A DNA stretch of 64,000 nt from Chitinophaga rupis. GTDB taxonomy: Bacteria; Bacteroidota; Bacteroidia; Chitinophagales; Chitinophagaceae. The notes under the pieces were generated by a model. That model had not been told where the DNA came from. It saw only the letters and a program-made list of their open reading frames with translations, and ran no database searches. A program made the translations under genes and the position numbers. Of the stretch, positions 33,238-42,436 are shown one piece after another. How positions within the stretch are numbered: the stretch's first letter is position 1; every line of letters starts with the position of its first letter. Location of the stretch: assembly GCF_900109685.1 (NCBI RefSeq), contig NZ_FOBB01000002.1, positions 552,085-616,084 on the forward strand, read 5' to 3'.

Positions 33238-33840
33238 TACGTTGGGTTTAAATTCCGACAAAAATAGAAAAAGTAGCAAATTATGGTATTTAGCGAAACA
33301 GATTTAACTTTTTATATAATATCTTTTTATGTATGAAAAATAGTCGACGAACCATGGTCGGGGAAAGTTGGCAGCTGGCAGTTTGCAGTTGGCAGTCAGG
33401 GGTGGGAGGTAGTTGGCAGTGGGCAGTGGGCAGTGGGCAGTCAGGGGGTAGGAGGATGATGTTTTGTTGGAAAAGAAAGGTAAAGTAAGAGATGGGGTGG
33501 GGAATGGGTAGGGTTTTATGTAGGGGGGAGGAGTTGCACAGGGATGTCAGTAGGGAAAAAGGGGTGTTTTAGGAGGGAAGGACCCTAGTTGCACCCGAAT
33601 TGCGCACGGGTTGCGCACGGGTTGCAGCGCCATTACGGGGTTTTGAAAGCAGGGAAATGGTTGGTAATCAGTGGGTAGTACTGAAAACGTGATTTTTGGG
33701 GCAGAAAGCTGGATCTGTGAAATTGGGCATGGAGGTTAAATGAAGTGAGTGTGGTTTGAAGTATAGCGGCCGTTAGGGAAAGTAGCCTGTATTGTTTTTG
33801 TGTTAAGGCTGGTGAAGATCAGTTAGCGCTAAGTACCGGA
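33238..33840. repeat. Gene-free region with heptamer repeats and an 11-bp tandem repeat
   Basis: A minus-strand TATTTTTG (33266-33259) is a plausible -7 element for the DUF2723 gene. Plus-strand GTTGGCAG/GTGGGCAG runs occupy 33368-33442. TTGCGCACGGG occurs twice head to tail at 33600-33610 and 33611-33621, preceded by a diverged copy (TTGCACCCGAA at 33589-33599). The remainder is low-complexity purine-rich sequence. I see no convincing gene. Confidence 0.6.
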
Positions 33841-34668
33841 TCATTCAAAAATAATACGTACCGTTTGGTAAAAAGAGAGGTGCTGGTAACCGCCGGATTG
33901 CGTAAGCTGGTCACGGCCAAAGCTTTGCAGTCCAAACAGGCCGGCGGCATTGCCTTTATTGATGGCAATTTCCAGGTAACCGGCGGCATTGAACAGGGCC
34001 AGCTTCTGGCCTTCCGCTACATCGGCATAGGTTTCGGAGAGCTGGTTAATGACCTCATCCCGGCGGAAGAAGATCTTGAACTTACGCTGCCTGCGTTGTT
34101 CTTCAAACTGCTGGCGTGTAATGTTCACTACTACATTCTCGAAATTGTCGATGTGAATAATCTGTCCTTCAATATAATCATCGCCGGTAAGGGGCTGCAG
34201 GTTGTTCTTAATGGTAACATCCGTAGCGGGTGTGCCCAGCTGCTCCCAGGGCTGCCCGTTCTGAATACCCTTTAATGCCTGGGTAAAACGCTGTATAATG
34301 GTAAAGGTGTTCTTTGGTTTGGTGCTGTCCAGCTGCAGCTTCAGCACTTTAATGGCCTGGCCGCCGGTGATCATGGAGATCAGGCCGTTATCCGCGCATC
34401 CAATGTATTGCCCGTTCCATTCAGCCAGCAACACATGATCTGCCTTACGGTCAAACAGGTTAATGAGCACAATATGAAAGGTAGCGGGCGGGTACCAGGC
34501 AAAGGCGCTTTTGCAGATATAGGTGGCCTGCGGTAAGTTAAAGGGGGAGATGTGATGGGTGATATCCGCCACGTGACAACCCGGACAGTCCTGCCACAGC
34601 TGCCCTTTGATGGCACCTACGAGGTAATCCTGATAACCGATGTCTGATGTGAGCGTGATAATGGACAT
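33841..34668 (-). CDS. SAM hydroxide adenosyltransferase (DUF62 family)
   Basis: A 275-residue enzyme of the family that hydrolyses S-adenosylmethionine to adenosine and methionine. Hallmarks are TLTSDIGYQDYLVGAIKG at the N-terminus (the T-D-x-G-x-x-D-x-Y-x-G-x-x-K-G motif), HVADITHHISPFNLPQATYI and GCADNGLISMI. The C-terminal half includes FENVVVNI, the family's adenine/hydrolysis-site region. The ATG at 34668 gives MSIITLTSDIG; a TTG two codons upstream is possible but less likely. Length matches the family. It is isolated, so the biological role (SAM or adenosine homeostasis) cannot be specified. Confidence 0.9.
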   Translation of the reverse strand: MSIITLTSDIGYQDYLVGAIKGQLWQDCPGCHVADITHHISPFNLPQATYICKSAFAWYPPATFHIVLINLFDRKADHVLLAEWNGQYIGCADNGLISMITGGQAIKVLKLQLDSTKPKNTFTIIQRFTQALKGIQNGQPWEQLGTPATDVTIKNNLQPLTGDDYIEGQIIHIDNFENVVVNITRQQFEEQRRQRKFKIFFRRDEVINQLSETYADVAEGQKLALFNAAGYLEIAINKGNAAGLFGLQSFGRDQLTQSGGYQHLSFYQTVRIIFE

Positions 34669-35013
34669 GTACAATCAATCCGTATTCCTGTTCTTATAAT
34701 TCCCAGCTTTTCCCCGGCCAGGCCGGGGTTTACTCAAAACTAAGTGCAAAGAAAGGTAAAAAATGGTGATTACCAATTGCAATTAGCGGTAAGTAATGCA
34801 CTGTGGGTATTTAGGTGCGGTCGCCGGCCCTTGCTGGCGCCCGCCTGCTGATGAAAGTGAGGGATGGAAGTAGCAAGGAATGTGCCGGATATATGGTATT
34901 ACGTGAACGGATGTATGTAATTAGCTGTTGGCAGTTAGCTGTTAGCAGTGGAAGGTGGAAGCTTCTTCTGCTGGTTTCTTTTTATTTTCATCCTACCATC
35001 CTGTAATGATTGT
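34669..35013. other. Gene-free region with GC palindrome and heptamer words
   Basis: The imperfect palindrome CCCCGGCCAGGCCGGGG lies at 34713-34729. GTTGGCAGTTAGCTGTTAGC (34926-34945) is another plus-strand copy of the heptamer family. A plus-strand frame near 34815-35006 crosses the heptamers; its composition gives no sign of a gene. Confidence 0.5.
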
Positions 35014-35047
35014 AAAAAGCCGGAATGCGATAGCATCCCGGCTTTTT
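35014..35047 (-). terminator. Terminator of the His/Tyr-rich lipoprotein gene
   Basis: AAAAAGCCGGAATGC (35014-35028) pairs with GCATCCCGGCTTTTT (35033-35047), one mismatch, tetraloop GATA, T-runs on both strands. It begins 14 bp after the stop codon of the small gene on the minus strand. Confidence 0.88.
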
Positions 35048-35060
35048 TTATTAATGGTGC

Positions 35061-35204
35061 CTACCGGTAATATCCGTGCCCGTGATAATGGTGATGATAA
35101 TGCGGACGGGGATGATAATAACCCGGTCCTCTGCTTTCAATCATGCAGCTGCTGAATCCTGCAATAAGTACTACGGCGATGATGAAATATTTTAATGGTT
35201 TCAT
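35061..35204 (-). CDS. 47-residue His/Tyr-rich small lipoprotein
   Basis: A short minus-strand gene: ATG at 35202-35204, TAG at 35061-35063. The protein begins MKPLKYFIIAVVLIAGFSSC, a lipoprotein signal with lipobox GFSSC and the lipidated Cys at 20. The mature 27 residues are MIESRGPGYY then HPRPHYHHHYHGHGYYR, with eight His and seven Tyr. The gene has its own terminator (35014-35047). I do not recognise a family. His-rich tails suggest metal binding (Ni, Zn, Cu), and small His/Gly/Tyr lipoproteins of this kind are common in Bacteroidota envelopes, but no function is shown. Confidence rests on signal peptide plus lipobox plus terminator. Confidence 0.78.
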   Translation of the reverse strand: MKPLKYFIIAVVLIAGFSSCMIESRGPGYYHPRPHYHHHYHGHGYYR

Positions 35205-35458
35205 GCTTATAAGTTTTGAATGTGATGAATAGCTCAAAGTGGAACGTCTGCAGGCGGTTTCTACTTTTTGGTTTCGCTATAGTAAATGACAAAACTGTGC
35301 CAGACCGGCATTGGGAGTGTTATTTATTGTTAAGGGCAGGCAAACATTAACAGTGTTTAACGCATGCCTGACGCAATTCACCCTGTAAATTGACGTACCT
35401 GCGACCTGCATTATTAAGCGCCCCGGTGTAAGTTTGTGCTATCGAAAACGCTATAACA
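35205..35458 (+). promoter_or_regulatory. Promoter region of the alpha/beta hydrolase gene
   Basis: TAAGTTTG at 35429-35436 is an exact TAnnTTTG element 23 bp upstream of the start codon. The base 19 bp upstream is CTGC rather than TTTG, so the -33 element is weak. The left part of the region should contain the minus-strand promoter of the small lipoprotein gene, not resolved here. Confidence 0.55.
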
Positions 35459-36292
35459 ATGCCAAGAATAATAACTCTATTTTTACTGATCATAACACAT
35501 TTACAAATGAACGCACAGCAGCAACCTACAGGCCGTTACGCAGCAGTGAACGGGTTACAGATGTATTACGAGATCCATGGCAGCGGTAAACCGCTGGTTT
35601 TATTACATGGCGGCGGATCTACCATTGAATCAACCTTTGGCAGAATATTGCCGGAGCTGGCTAAAACCCAGCAGGTAATTGCTATAGAGCTGCAGGCGCA
35701 TGGACATACACTGGATGCTGACCGCCCGTTTGGTTTTGCAGAGGATGCGGATGATGTAGCGGTGTTACTGAAGCAGCTGCAGATACCGAAGGCGGATGTT
35801 ATGGGCTTTAGCAATGGGGGCACATCGGCCCTGGAGCTGGCTATACGTCACCCGGAAGTGGTGAACAAACTGGTGCTGGCTTCTGCCGCTTATAATCGCG
35901 CCGGTTTAGTGCCTGGCTTTTTTGACGGTATGCAACATGCTACGCTGGATAATATGCCTCCTTTGCTGAAAGAAGCTTACCTGAAAGCCAACCCGGACCC
36001 CAAAGGATTACAGGCCATGTTTGAGCGGGACCGTAACCGGATGCTGACCTTTAAAGACATCAGCGATGCAGATATAAAAGCCATACAGGCGCCAACGTTA
36101 GTGCTGAATGCTGATGCCGATGTAATACTTCCTGAATCTGCGCTGGCATTATCCCGTTTGCTAACGCATGCGCAGCTGGCCATACTGCCCGGCGGGCATG
36201 GAGAGTATATAGGAGAGATCTGCGCACCGGACCCAAATAGCGCAATACCGGCACTGGTAACGGGTATGATCGTGGAGTTCCTGAAAAAATGA
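35459..36292 (+). CDS. Alpha/beta hydrolase, exported
   Basis: This 277-residue protein starts MPRIITLFLLIITHLQMNAQ, a signal peptide with likely cleavage after NAQ (20). The alpha/beta-hydrolase core includes GKPLVLLHGGGSTIES (oxyanion hole HGG, 43-58), the nucleophile elbow MGFSNGGTSALEL with Ser118 (G-x-S-x-G), ADADVILPESAL near 220 with the acid, and LPGGHGEYIG with the catalytic His. Length and order match typical esterases/lipases of this fold. The substrate is unknown. It is a single gene ended by a hairpin shared with the PorP gene. Confidence 0.9.
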   Translation: MPRIITLFLLIITHLQMNAQQQPTGRYAAVNGLQMYYEIHGSGKPLVLLHGGGSTIESTFGRILPELAKTQQVIAIELQAHGHTLDADRPFGFAEDADDVAVLLKQLQIPKADVMGFSNGGTSALELAIRHPEVVNKLVLASAAYNRAGLVPGFFDGMQHATLDNMPPLLKEAYLKANPDPKGLQAMFERDRNRMLTFKDISDADIKAIQAPTLVLNADADVILPESALALSRLLTHAQLAILPGGHGEYIGEICAPDPNSAIPALVTGMIVEFLKK

Positions 36293-36310
36293 TGCATAAC
36301 ATCCTGCAAT

Positions 36311-36357
36311 AAAAAGCGCATTACGACAGGAAACTGTGGTGATGCGCTTCTTTTTTT
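36311..36357. terminator. Probable bidirectional terminator between hydrolase and PorP genes
   Basis: AAAAAGCGCAT (36311-36321) pairs with ATGCGCTTCTTTTT (36342-36355), with a one-base bulge and a 20-base loop. The T-run continues to 36357. It partly covers the stop codon of the PorP-like gene. Confidence 0.6.
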
Positions 36358-37414
36358 ACCGGCGGAAGTTAGGACAGAGGGTTTGCCGGCGCTCGCTTTG
36401 CCGCGTGTTCAGGAAACCGCGGTAGGATAATACCAGCTCCAATCCACCGCGGTATTTTGATGCGGTGGCCAGCTTATCGATGTTCACATCGTAGCTCATA
36501 CCTACCATAAAATTGAACAGCTGCAGCTGTATCACGGGTATAACGGCATCGCTCATACGATAAAGTATACCGCCGGTAATGATCTGCTGCTCATCTCCAA
36601 AAAAATCATGACTTAACATTACCCCTGCCTGCATGGAGCTGATGCCTACGGGCGCAAAACGTTCGCCAAATTGTTTGAAATAATCTGCATAAATAATGAA
36701 CCGGTCTTTTTCGCCGGTGGGGGTTGAAAGGCCGGCATTAAGGGCCAGCTTCCTGTTCAGGGTAATGGTGTGGCCGTCGTAAAAGCCTACCTGTGGCCTT
36801 TTAAGATGGAATAAACCGATGCCGGCAAAATAATCTGTTTGCTCTTTTATAACACCATTATAGCTTATGCCGGTGGAGAAATCGAAATAGTTAACGCTGG
36901 TATTGTTAAAGACCTGGCGGGAAGATGGCAGAATACTGAAGGTGCCATTGCTGCCGGCCACAAACTGGTCGTTCATTACCAGCTTACTGGGATCAAACCG
37001 CTGCTGCATTAACCCGCCCATAAAAGCTACGGATAAATAGGAGTTATGTTCCCTGCTGAGCGGGAAGCTGTAGTTAACTGCCGGTAGTATTTGCGTGGTG
37101 CTGAACTCCGAAGTGCCTGCCACATCGCGCATAAGCTGCAGGCCAATGGTAAGGTTATCATCGCTCATAAATCCGGGCGTGAACTTAACTTCCGAGCTTA
37201 ATGCAAACGTGCGGTAGGGGATGGTAACGCTTTGCCACTGGTTACGGTAAGATGCTGTAATTCTTACATCGCCTTCAAAGATGCCGGCTAATGCGGGGTT
37301 GCGTAGCAAGGGTTGGTCATAGAACTGGGAGAAACCAACATCCTGCGCAGCTGCTGTTAAAATAAGCCGGCAGCTTATAAGGAGTAAACAACCTGTTTTA
37401 TAATACCGTTTCAT
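36356..37414 (-). CDS. PorP/SprF family type IX secretion outer-membrane protein
   Basis: A 352-residue outer-membrane beta-barrel protein with signal peptide (cleavage near LTAAAQ). Family markers are VGFSQFYDQPLLRNPALAGI at the start of the mature part and ITASYRNQWQSVTIPYRTFA. The barrel strands continue to the end. PorP/SprF proteins support T9SS and, in particular, anchor or help export cargo with type B C-terminal domains. The next gene upstream (37427) encodes exactly such a cargo, and only 12 bp separate them, so they are co-transcribed. This is very likely a dedicated partner of that cargo. Confidence 0.93.
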   Translation of the reverse strand: MKRYYKTGCLLLISCRLILTAAAQDVGFSQFYDQPLLRNPALAGIFEGDVRITASYRNQWQSVTIPYRTFALSSEVKFTPGFMSDDNLTIGLQLMRDVAGTSEFSTTQILPAVNYSFPLSREHNSYLSVAFMGGLMQQRFDPSKLVMNDQFVAGSNGTFSILPSSRQVFNNTSVNYFDFSTGISYNGVIKEQTDYFAGIGLFHLKRPQVGFYDGHTITLNRKLALNAGLSTPTGEKDRFIIYADYFKQFGERFAPVGISSMQAGVMLSHDFFGDEQQIITGGILYRMSDAVIPVIQLQLFNFMVGMSYDVNIDKLATASKYRGGLELVLSYRGFLNTRQSERRQTLCPNFRR

Positions 37415-37426
37415 AAATAAGTTGTT

Positions 37427-40400
37427 TTAGAGTAATGTAACATTGCCTTTGAATGTATAAGGGACGCCGTTTTCGCAGATCACCTCTACGGTGTAGATGT
37501 ACACACCGGTATCTGCCAGCTTTCCGTTCACCCGGCCATCCCATCCAAAGTCCGCGCTGTTGGGCGCAAAATTGCTTCTTTCAAACAGCATCTTTCCCCA
37601 GCGGTTAAAGATCCTGAATGATTTAACCGCATTAATGCCGGTGGCCCTTACCATCAGCTTCCTGTTTTCCGGCACATTTCCATTCGGTGCAAATGCATTG
37701 GGGATAAACACCTGCGAGCTTTGGCAAAATACTTTTATGCACAGCTTATCGCTTCCGGTACAGCCGTATACGTTAGTAACCGTTACGTTATAACAAACAT
37801 CATTCTTTATATTGGCTATAGGTGCGGAACAGGTGTCATTATTACAATCCAGGTCCTGCAGGGGCGTCCAGGTGTAGGATTTTATGGGCAGGATACCGGG
37901 ATCGGTAGCGTTGGTAATTACCGGATCCAGTGGTAAGCGGTAGCCGGTAGGCAGCGTAAGCGTATCCTGCGCAAATTTTACAACAGGGTAGCCGCCTATT
38001 TGTATCAGCGTATCCGTGCTTGCGCTGCAGCCTGTTTCAGGGGAGCTGACTGTTATGGTATAGATGCCTGCATCTTCAACTTTTACGCTGTTAATGGCGG
38101 CATTGGGCCCATTAACCGGGAATCCGCGTCCCGGACCTTTCCATACATAATTAATCGCTGCATTACCCGGAATGGAGCTGGAAGCCTGCAGCACAAGATC
38201 ATCGCCCACACACAAGGGTGTTCTGGTAGTAATGACCGGTTTGGCAGGTGATTGCTTAATAAGCACCTCAAAGCTTGCCGCCGATGAGATACAGTTGTTT
38301 TGCATGGCATATACTGCATACGTGCCCGCATCTGCCTGCGTGGCGGAAGGGAAGGTGACCACGGTATTGCGCACCGTATCTGCATAAGGGCCAAAGGCCG
38401 GTCCTGCCCAAACATAATCAATAGGGCCCGCCTGCTCACTGGTAGCAGAGAGCGCAGTAAGCGTTAAGGGCATTTCCGTACATAAGGGCGGGTTATAACC
38501 TGCCACGGGCGCTGCAGGCGGGGAGGGATCCCTTAAGATAAATACGTCCGGTATTTTTTGCGAGTTGCAGCTGCCGGTTGTTTCCACATACATGTTGGAA
38601 TAAGTACCTGCTGTTAACGGGATGGTAATGTTGCCGGCGGCATCTGTACTGCCGGTAAATGTTTGCGCCAGCTGGAATTTGTTGTAATGAACCACTACCG
38701 GAATATTGGGTACTGCGCCGTTATTCAGATCCTTTATATTTAATACAACCGCGCCTGATGGTACGCCGCAGGCAGTGGGATTGGTAAAGGATGTACTTAC
38801 AATTTTAACTGTAGGATGCACGATGGCTATGATCTTCGACTTTGGACTTTCGCATCCATAACTGTTTGTTTGGCTTACATAATATGTGAACTGTGCAGTT
38901 GCAGCTGTGCTGATAACCGGCGCCGCATTTAACAGCCCCCCGTTTTGATCATACCATTTAAGCGTGGTGCCTGGTAAGGCATTTACGTGTAAAGCGGCCG
39001 GAGGAGCTGCCATGCAGAAATGCGCGGTATCGGTAAGTGGTGCAGGCGTGGCCGGCTTTACGGTTAGCAGCAGGTCGTAAGGTGCGCCGGCACAGGGCTT
39101 TTGCGCGGGGTTGACAGGTATTACCCGCACGGTGAGCACCTGGCTGGCAGCACCGGTATTTGTAAATGATAAAGTAATAAGAGGATTGGGTCCGGATGCT
39201 GTGCCTGCGCTGGTACCAGCCACGTTTGTGGGCAATGGCCCTACAACGGCCCATGTATAGGTAGTGCCGGCAACGGTGGAAGCAGGTGTAAACACGGCTG
39301 TTTCACCGGAGCAAATGGATTGCGCGGGTGTTGGAAAAGTTATTACCGGGCTTTCCTCTATCTGCACTGTGGTGGTGGTAACATAACCCGGACAGGGAGG
39401 TGCAGCTGCAATGGTATACGTTACTGTGTAAGTACCTGCTGCGCTCAAAGACGGATCAATAGCGCCGGTGGCTACATTAATGGACAGGCCTGCAGTGGAG
39501 CTAAAGACGCCGCCCGCGGTACCTGATAGTGAAACCGGTTGTGGAACAGCGATGCTGCCGCAATACGGAGAGCCTGCATAGCTGATAGTGGCCGTTGGTG
39601 TATTGTTTACGGTAACCGTTGTTGTGGTGCTGAAATCTGCGCAGCCGCCGGTACCTGCTACGGTATATTTGATCGTATATACGCCTGCGATAGCCCCTGC
39701 AGGATTAATAATACCTGATGTTGAAATGATGGGTAAACCTATTGCCGGTGTAATGGTATAAGTACCGCCCTGCGTTCCGGTACGTATTACGGCTACCGGT
39801 AAGTTAGGCGTAGCGGGCGTATTAGCCACATTACACAGGGTAGCCGGCGTATAGGAAATGGTAGCTGACGGTGCGCGGGTAACCGTAACCTGGGTTGTTG
39901 TTACAAGGCCCGGGCATGGCGCAGCCGCTGCAATGGTATAGGTTACCGTATAATTGCCGGGTGTACTGGTAGCGGGCGTAATAACACCTGTTGCTGCATT
40001 GATAGTTAACCCTGCGGTGGAGCTGAAAGTACCGCCGGCACTGCCGGTAAGGGTTACAGGGGTGGCTGCATCTGCCGTACAAATGGGCGGATAGCTGATA
40101 GTGGCTGCCGGCGCGCCATTCACCGTAACCGTTGCCGTGGTAATATAATCCGTGCAGCCTCCTGTACCGGGAATAGTATACCTGATTGTATATACGCCGG
40201 CGGTAGCGCCGGTAGGGCTGATGGTACCTGTGCTTGGATCTATGGTTAACCCCGCGGGTGTTACTGAATACGTGCCCCCGGCTGCACCGGTATGCGTTAC
40301 TGCAACCGGTGGCGTATTGATATTACAGAATATGGACGGGGTATAGGAAATAGCTGCTGTGGGACTTACATTCACTACTACCGTGATAGATGCCCTGGGC

Positions 40401-42298
40401 CCTTCACCGCAGCCGGTAACCTGGCTTACATACCATGTGGTGCTACCGGGAGTGGCTGTTGAAGGTGTGGGAGCAGTAGCTGAGCCTACGCCACCAGTAG
40501 GAGTAGTATACCATAACAAGCCGGTTCCATTTGCAGTTAAAGGAACGGCCGTTTGGTTTTGACAATAAGTAACAGGAGAGGTAACACCCGGCGCTGTGGC
40601 CAATGCGTTAACAGTAACAGTAATGGCCGCACGCGGACCTTCACAATTATTGATGGTTTGGCTTACGTAGTAAGTGGTGCTGCCCACTGCAGCTGTTGAT
40701 GGTGTGGGAGCAGTGGGTGAACCTGTACCACCGGTAGCGGCGGTGTACCATAATAAACCTGTACCTGTGGCTGTAAGCGGAGTAGCTATTTGATTAAGAC
40801 AAAGCTGCACGGGGGTAGCTACACCCGGCGCGGCGGGCATTGCATTTACAATCACAGAAACAGGCACGCGCGCGCTTTCACAATGAGCGGGAAGTGTTTG
40901 GCTTACATACCAGGTTTGCGTGCCGGGAACATTGGTGGATGGTGTAGGCGCGGTAGCCGATCCTGTACCGCCTGTAGCGCTGGTATACCATAACAGGCCG
41001 GTACCATTGGCGTTAAGCTGCGCTGCGGGCTGGCCCTGGCAGTAAACCGGGGAGGGAGCTGCAACCGTAGGTGGCGGGGAAATGGGGTTAACGGTTACTG
41101 TTTTTATTTTAGTGCTGGCGCCACAGCCGGTATTGGCTGCCGTTAGCTTAACGGTATAAGTACCGGGAGTGGCGTAGGTATGGCAGGGCGGATCTTCTAA
41201 AGTGGAAGTAGTATGATCTCCAAAATCCCATAGAAAAGTGCTTATTCTGCTACAGCCGTTACCGTTATAGCCACCCACTGTTTTATTGGTAAAACAAACC
41301 GGCGTATTAATACATACGGGTGAAGGTGGCGCATCAAAATCGGCAACAGGCTTCAGCCTTATAATGATCTGGTTAAGCGTATAGGTGGTGGTAAAACACC
41401 CGTTGATGGCTTTTAACGTTGCTGTAAAATCAGGAGAAGGGCAGGAGGATGTATTGTACCTGTGCGTTAATAAATGCGTAATGTTTGTGGCCTCCAATGG
41501 ATGCGTTAAAATAGCATGCGGCGTACCGTCGCCAAAATCAATATCGTACGTAGTGCCGGGTGTATTATTAAACCAGTTACCGATCTGGAATTCCACATCG
41601 GCCGGCGCGCATAAGCCGGTGGTAGAGGAAGTGGTGGTAAAGCTGGCTAGTGGATTTTTGCCATTATAGAACTGGTAAACAACGCTTTGGGTACAGCCGT
41701 TTGCCTGCGTAATAGTGAGCGTTAACGGGAAAAAACCCTGTGTGGTATAGGTATGGGAAATTTGCGCTGCTGTGGGCCAGTCTGTTTGTGTAAAAACGGG
41801 TGTGTTATCGCCCCAGTTAATTTCATAAGTGTTGCCTGTACCTGTGACAACAGAATTATTACTTACAGTGAGCTTGTAGGTGGCATTGCCATCACAATTG
41901 GTAAAAGGATCATCTACGGTGCTGATGTCTTTTAAAACCGGTTTAGGTGCAGGTAGTACGGTTAAGGTGCCGGTGCTGGTAGCTGTATTGGGGGGAACGG
42001 TCACGGTTATGGGCCCATTGGTAGCCTGGTCTGAGACAGTAGCGGTTATACTGGTAGCACTGTTTACGGTAAAACTAACGGCATTGGTAGTGCTGAATTT
42101 TACCTGGGTGGCGCCGGTGAAATTTGTTCCGGTGATGGTAACCGGCTGGCCCGGACAAATGGTGGCAGGTGAAAAGGAGGTTATGGTAGGCGCCTGGGCA
42201 TGGGTGAGGTTTGTAATTAGTAAAAAATATATATTATAGAAAACAATTAAACCTAATTTGTTGGAGCGTAAACAAAAGTTGGGGAGTAATGAACGCAT
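37427..42298 (-). CDS. Giant T9SS type B cargo with TIG, PKD and Ig-like repeats
   Basis: This 1,623-residue protein has a signal peptide (end near THAQA, residue 35), an IPT/TIG domain (about 37-115), PKD-like domains (about 120-400, with FLWDFGDHTTST), three Ig-like CHU_C-type repeats (about 400-650; each with GTGLLWYT and YVSQ), then four alternating repeats (about 650-975; ISYTP...GTYSVTPAGL type and ISYPP...GTFSSTAGLTI type in ABAB order), more Ig/PKD modules, and the C-terminal type B sorting domain (VFIPNAFAPNGNVPENRKLM, FRIFNRWGKMLFERSN, GWDGRVNGKLADTGVYIYTV). It should be secreted by T9SS and cell-attached, likely an adhesin. It is followed directly by its PorP/SprF partner. No enzyme domain is visible. 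Confidence 0.92.
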   Translation of the reverse strand: MRSLLPNFCLRSNKLGLIVFYNIYFLLITNLTHAQAPTITSFSPATICPGQPVTITGTNFTGATQVKFSTTNAVSFTVNSATSITATVSDQATNGPITVTVPPNTATSTGTLTVLPAPKPVLKDISTVDDPFTNCDGNATYKLTVSNNSVVTGTGNTYEINWGDNTPVFTQTDWPTAAQISHTYTTQGFFPLTLTITQANGCTQSVVYQFYNGKNPLASFTTTSSTTGLCAPADVEFQIGNWFNNTPGTTYDIDFGDGTPHAILTHPLEATNITHLLTHRYNTSSCPSPDFTATLKAINGCFTTTYTLNQIIIRLKPVADFDAPPSPVCINTPVCFTNKTVGGYNGNGCSRISTFLWDFGDHTTSTLEDPPCHTYATPGTYTVKLTAANTGCGASTKIKTVTVNPISPPPTVAAPSPVYCQGQPAAQLNANGTGLLWYTSATGGTGSATAPTPSTNVPGTQTWYVSQTLPAHCESARVPVSVIVNAMPAAPGVATPVQLCLNQIATPLTATGTGLLWYTAATGGTGSPTAPTPSTAAVGSTTYYVSQTINNCEGPRAAITVTVNALATAPGVTSPVTYCQNQTAVPLTANGTGLLWYTTPTGGVGSATAPTPSTATPGSTTWYVSQVTGCGEGPRASITVVVNVSPTAAISYTPSIFCNINTPPVAVTHTGAAGGTYSVTPAGLTIDPSTGTISPTGATAGVYTIRYTIPGTGGCTDYITTATVTVNGAPAATISYPPICTADAATPVTLTGSAGGTFSSTAGLTINAATGVITPATSTPGNYTVTYTIAAAAPCPGLVTTTQVTVTRAPSATISYTPATLCNVANTPATPNLPVAVIRTGTQGGTYTITPAIGLPIISTSGIINPAGAIAGVYTIKYTVAGTGGCADFSTTTTVTVNNTPTATISYAGSPYCGSIAVPQPVSLSGTAGGVFSSTAGLSINVATGAIDPSLSAAGTYTVTYTIAAAPPCPGYVTTTTVQIEESPVITFPTPAQSICSGETAVFTPASTVAGTTYTWAVVGPLPTNVAGTSAGTASGPNPLITLSFTNTGAASQVLTVRVIPVNPAQKPCAGAPYDLLLTVKPATPAPLTDTAHFCMAAPPAALHVNALPGTTLKWYDQNGGLLNAAPVISTAATAQFTYYVSQTNSYGCESPKSKIIAIVHPTVKIVSTSFTNPTACGVPSGAVVLNIKDLNNGAVPNIPVVVHYNKFQLAQTFTGSTDAAGNITIPLTAGTYSNMYVETTGSCNSQKIPDVFILRDPSPPAAPVAGYNPPLCTEMPLTLTALSATSEQAGPIDYVWAGPAFGPYADTVRNTVVTFPSATQADAGTYAVYAMQNNCISSAASFEVLIKQSPAKPVITTRTPLCVGDDLVLQASSSIPGNAAINYVWKGPGRGFPVNGPNAAINSVKVEDAGIYTITVSSPETGCSASTDTLIQIGGYPVVKFAQDTLTLPTGYRLPLDPVITNATDPGILPIKSYTWTPLQDLDCNNDTCSAPIANIKNDVCYNVTVTNVYGCTGSDKLCIKVFCQSSQVFIPNAFAPNGNVPENRKLMVRATGINAVKSFRIFNRWGKMLFERSNFAPNSADFGWDGRVNGKLADTGVYIYTVEVICENGVPYTFKGNVTLL

Positions 42299-42394
42299 AG
42301 TACTCTGTTGCCTGTTAGGGGTTAAAGAATAACAACAGTGGAGAGGGTTTTGTTTATTGATTAAACCTACTTATTCTGGCCTACATAGCGTAAT

Positions 42395-42410
42395 ATTGGG
42401 AAAACCCAAT
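42395..42410. promoter_or_regulatory. Inverted repeat ATTGGG-AAAA-CCCAAT upstream of GH43 gene
   Basis: A perfect 6-bp dyad with AAAA spacer, 26 bp before the start codon of the GH43-ricin gene. Its place between the likely promoter and the start suggests an operator site or an early hairpin in the 5' leader. Confidence 0.45.
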
Positions 42411-42436
42411 CTTTATAACCCAACAAAACCCACGCT

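Noticed and set aside
34815..35006. Possible 63-residue protein before the small lipoprotein gene
   Set aside because: It crosses heptamer repeats and contains no recognisable domain; composition is unlike neighbouring genes.
37427..42298. Many long antisense frames opposite the giant T9SS cargo
   Set aside because: They arise from the repetitive Thr/Gly/Ala-rich coding sequence read backwards; none has conserved motifs.
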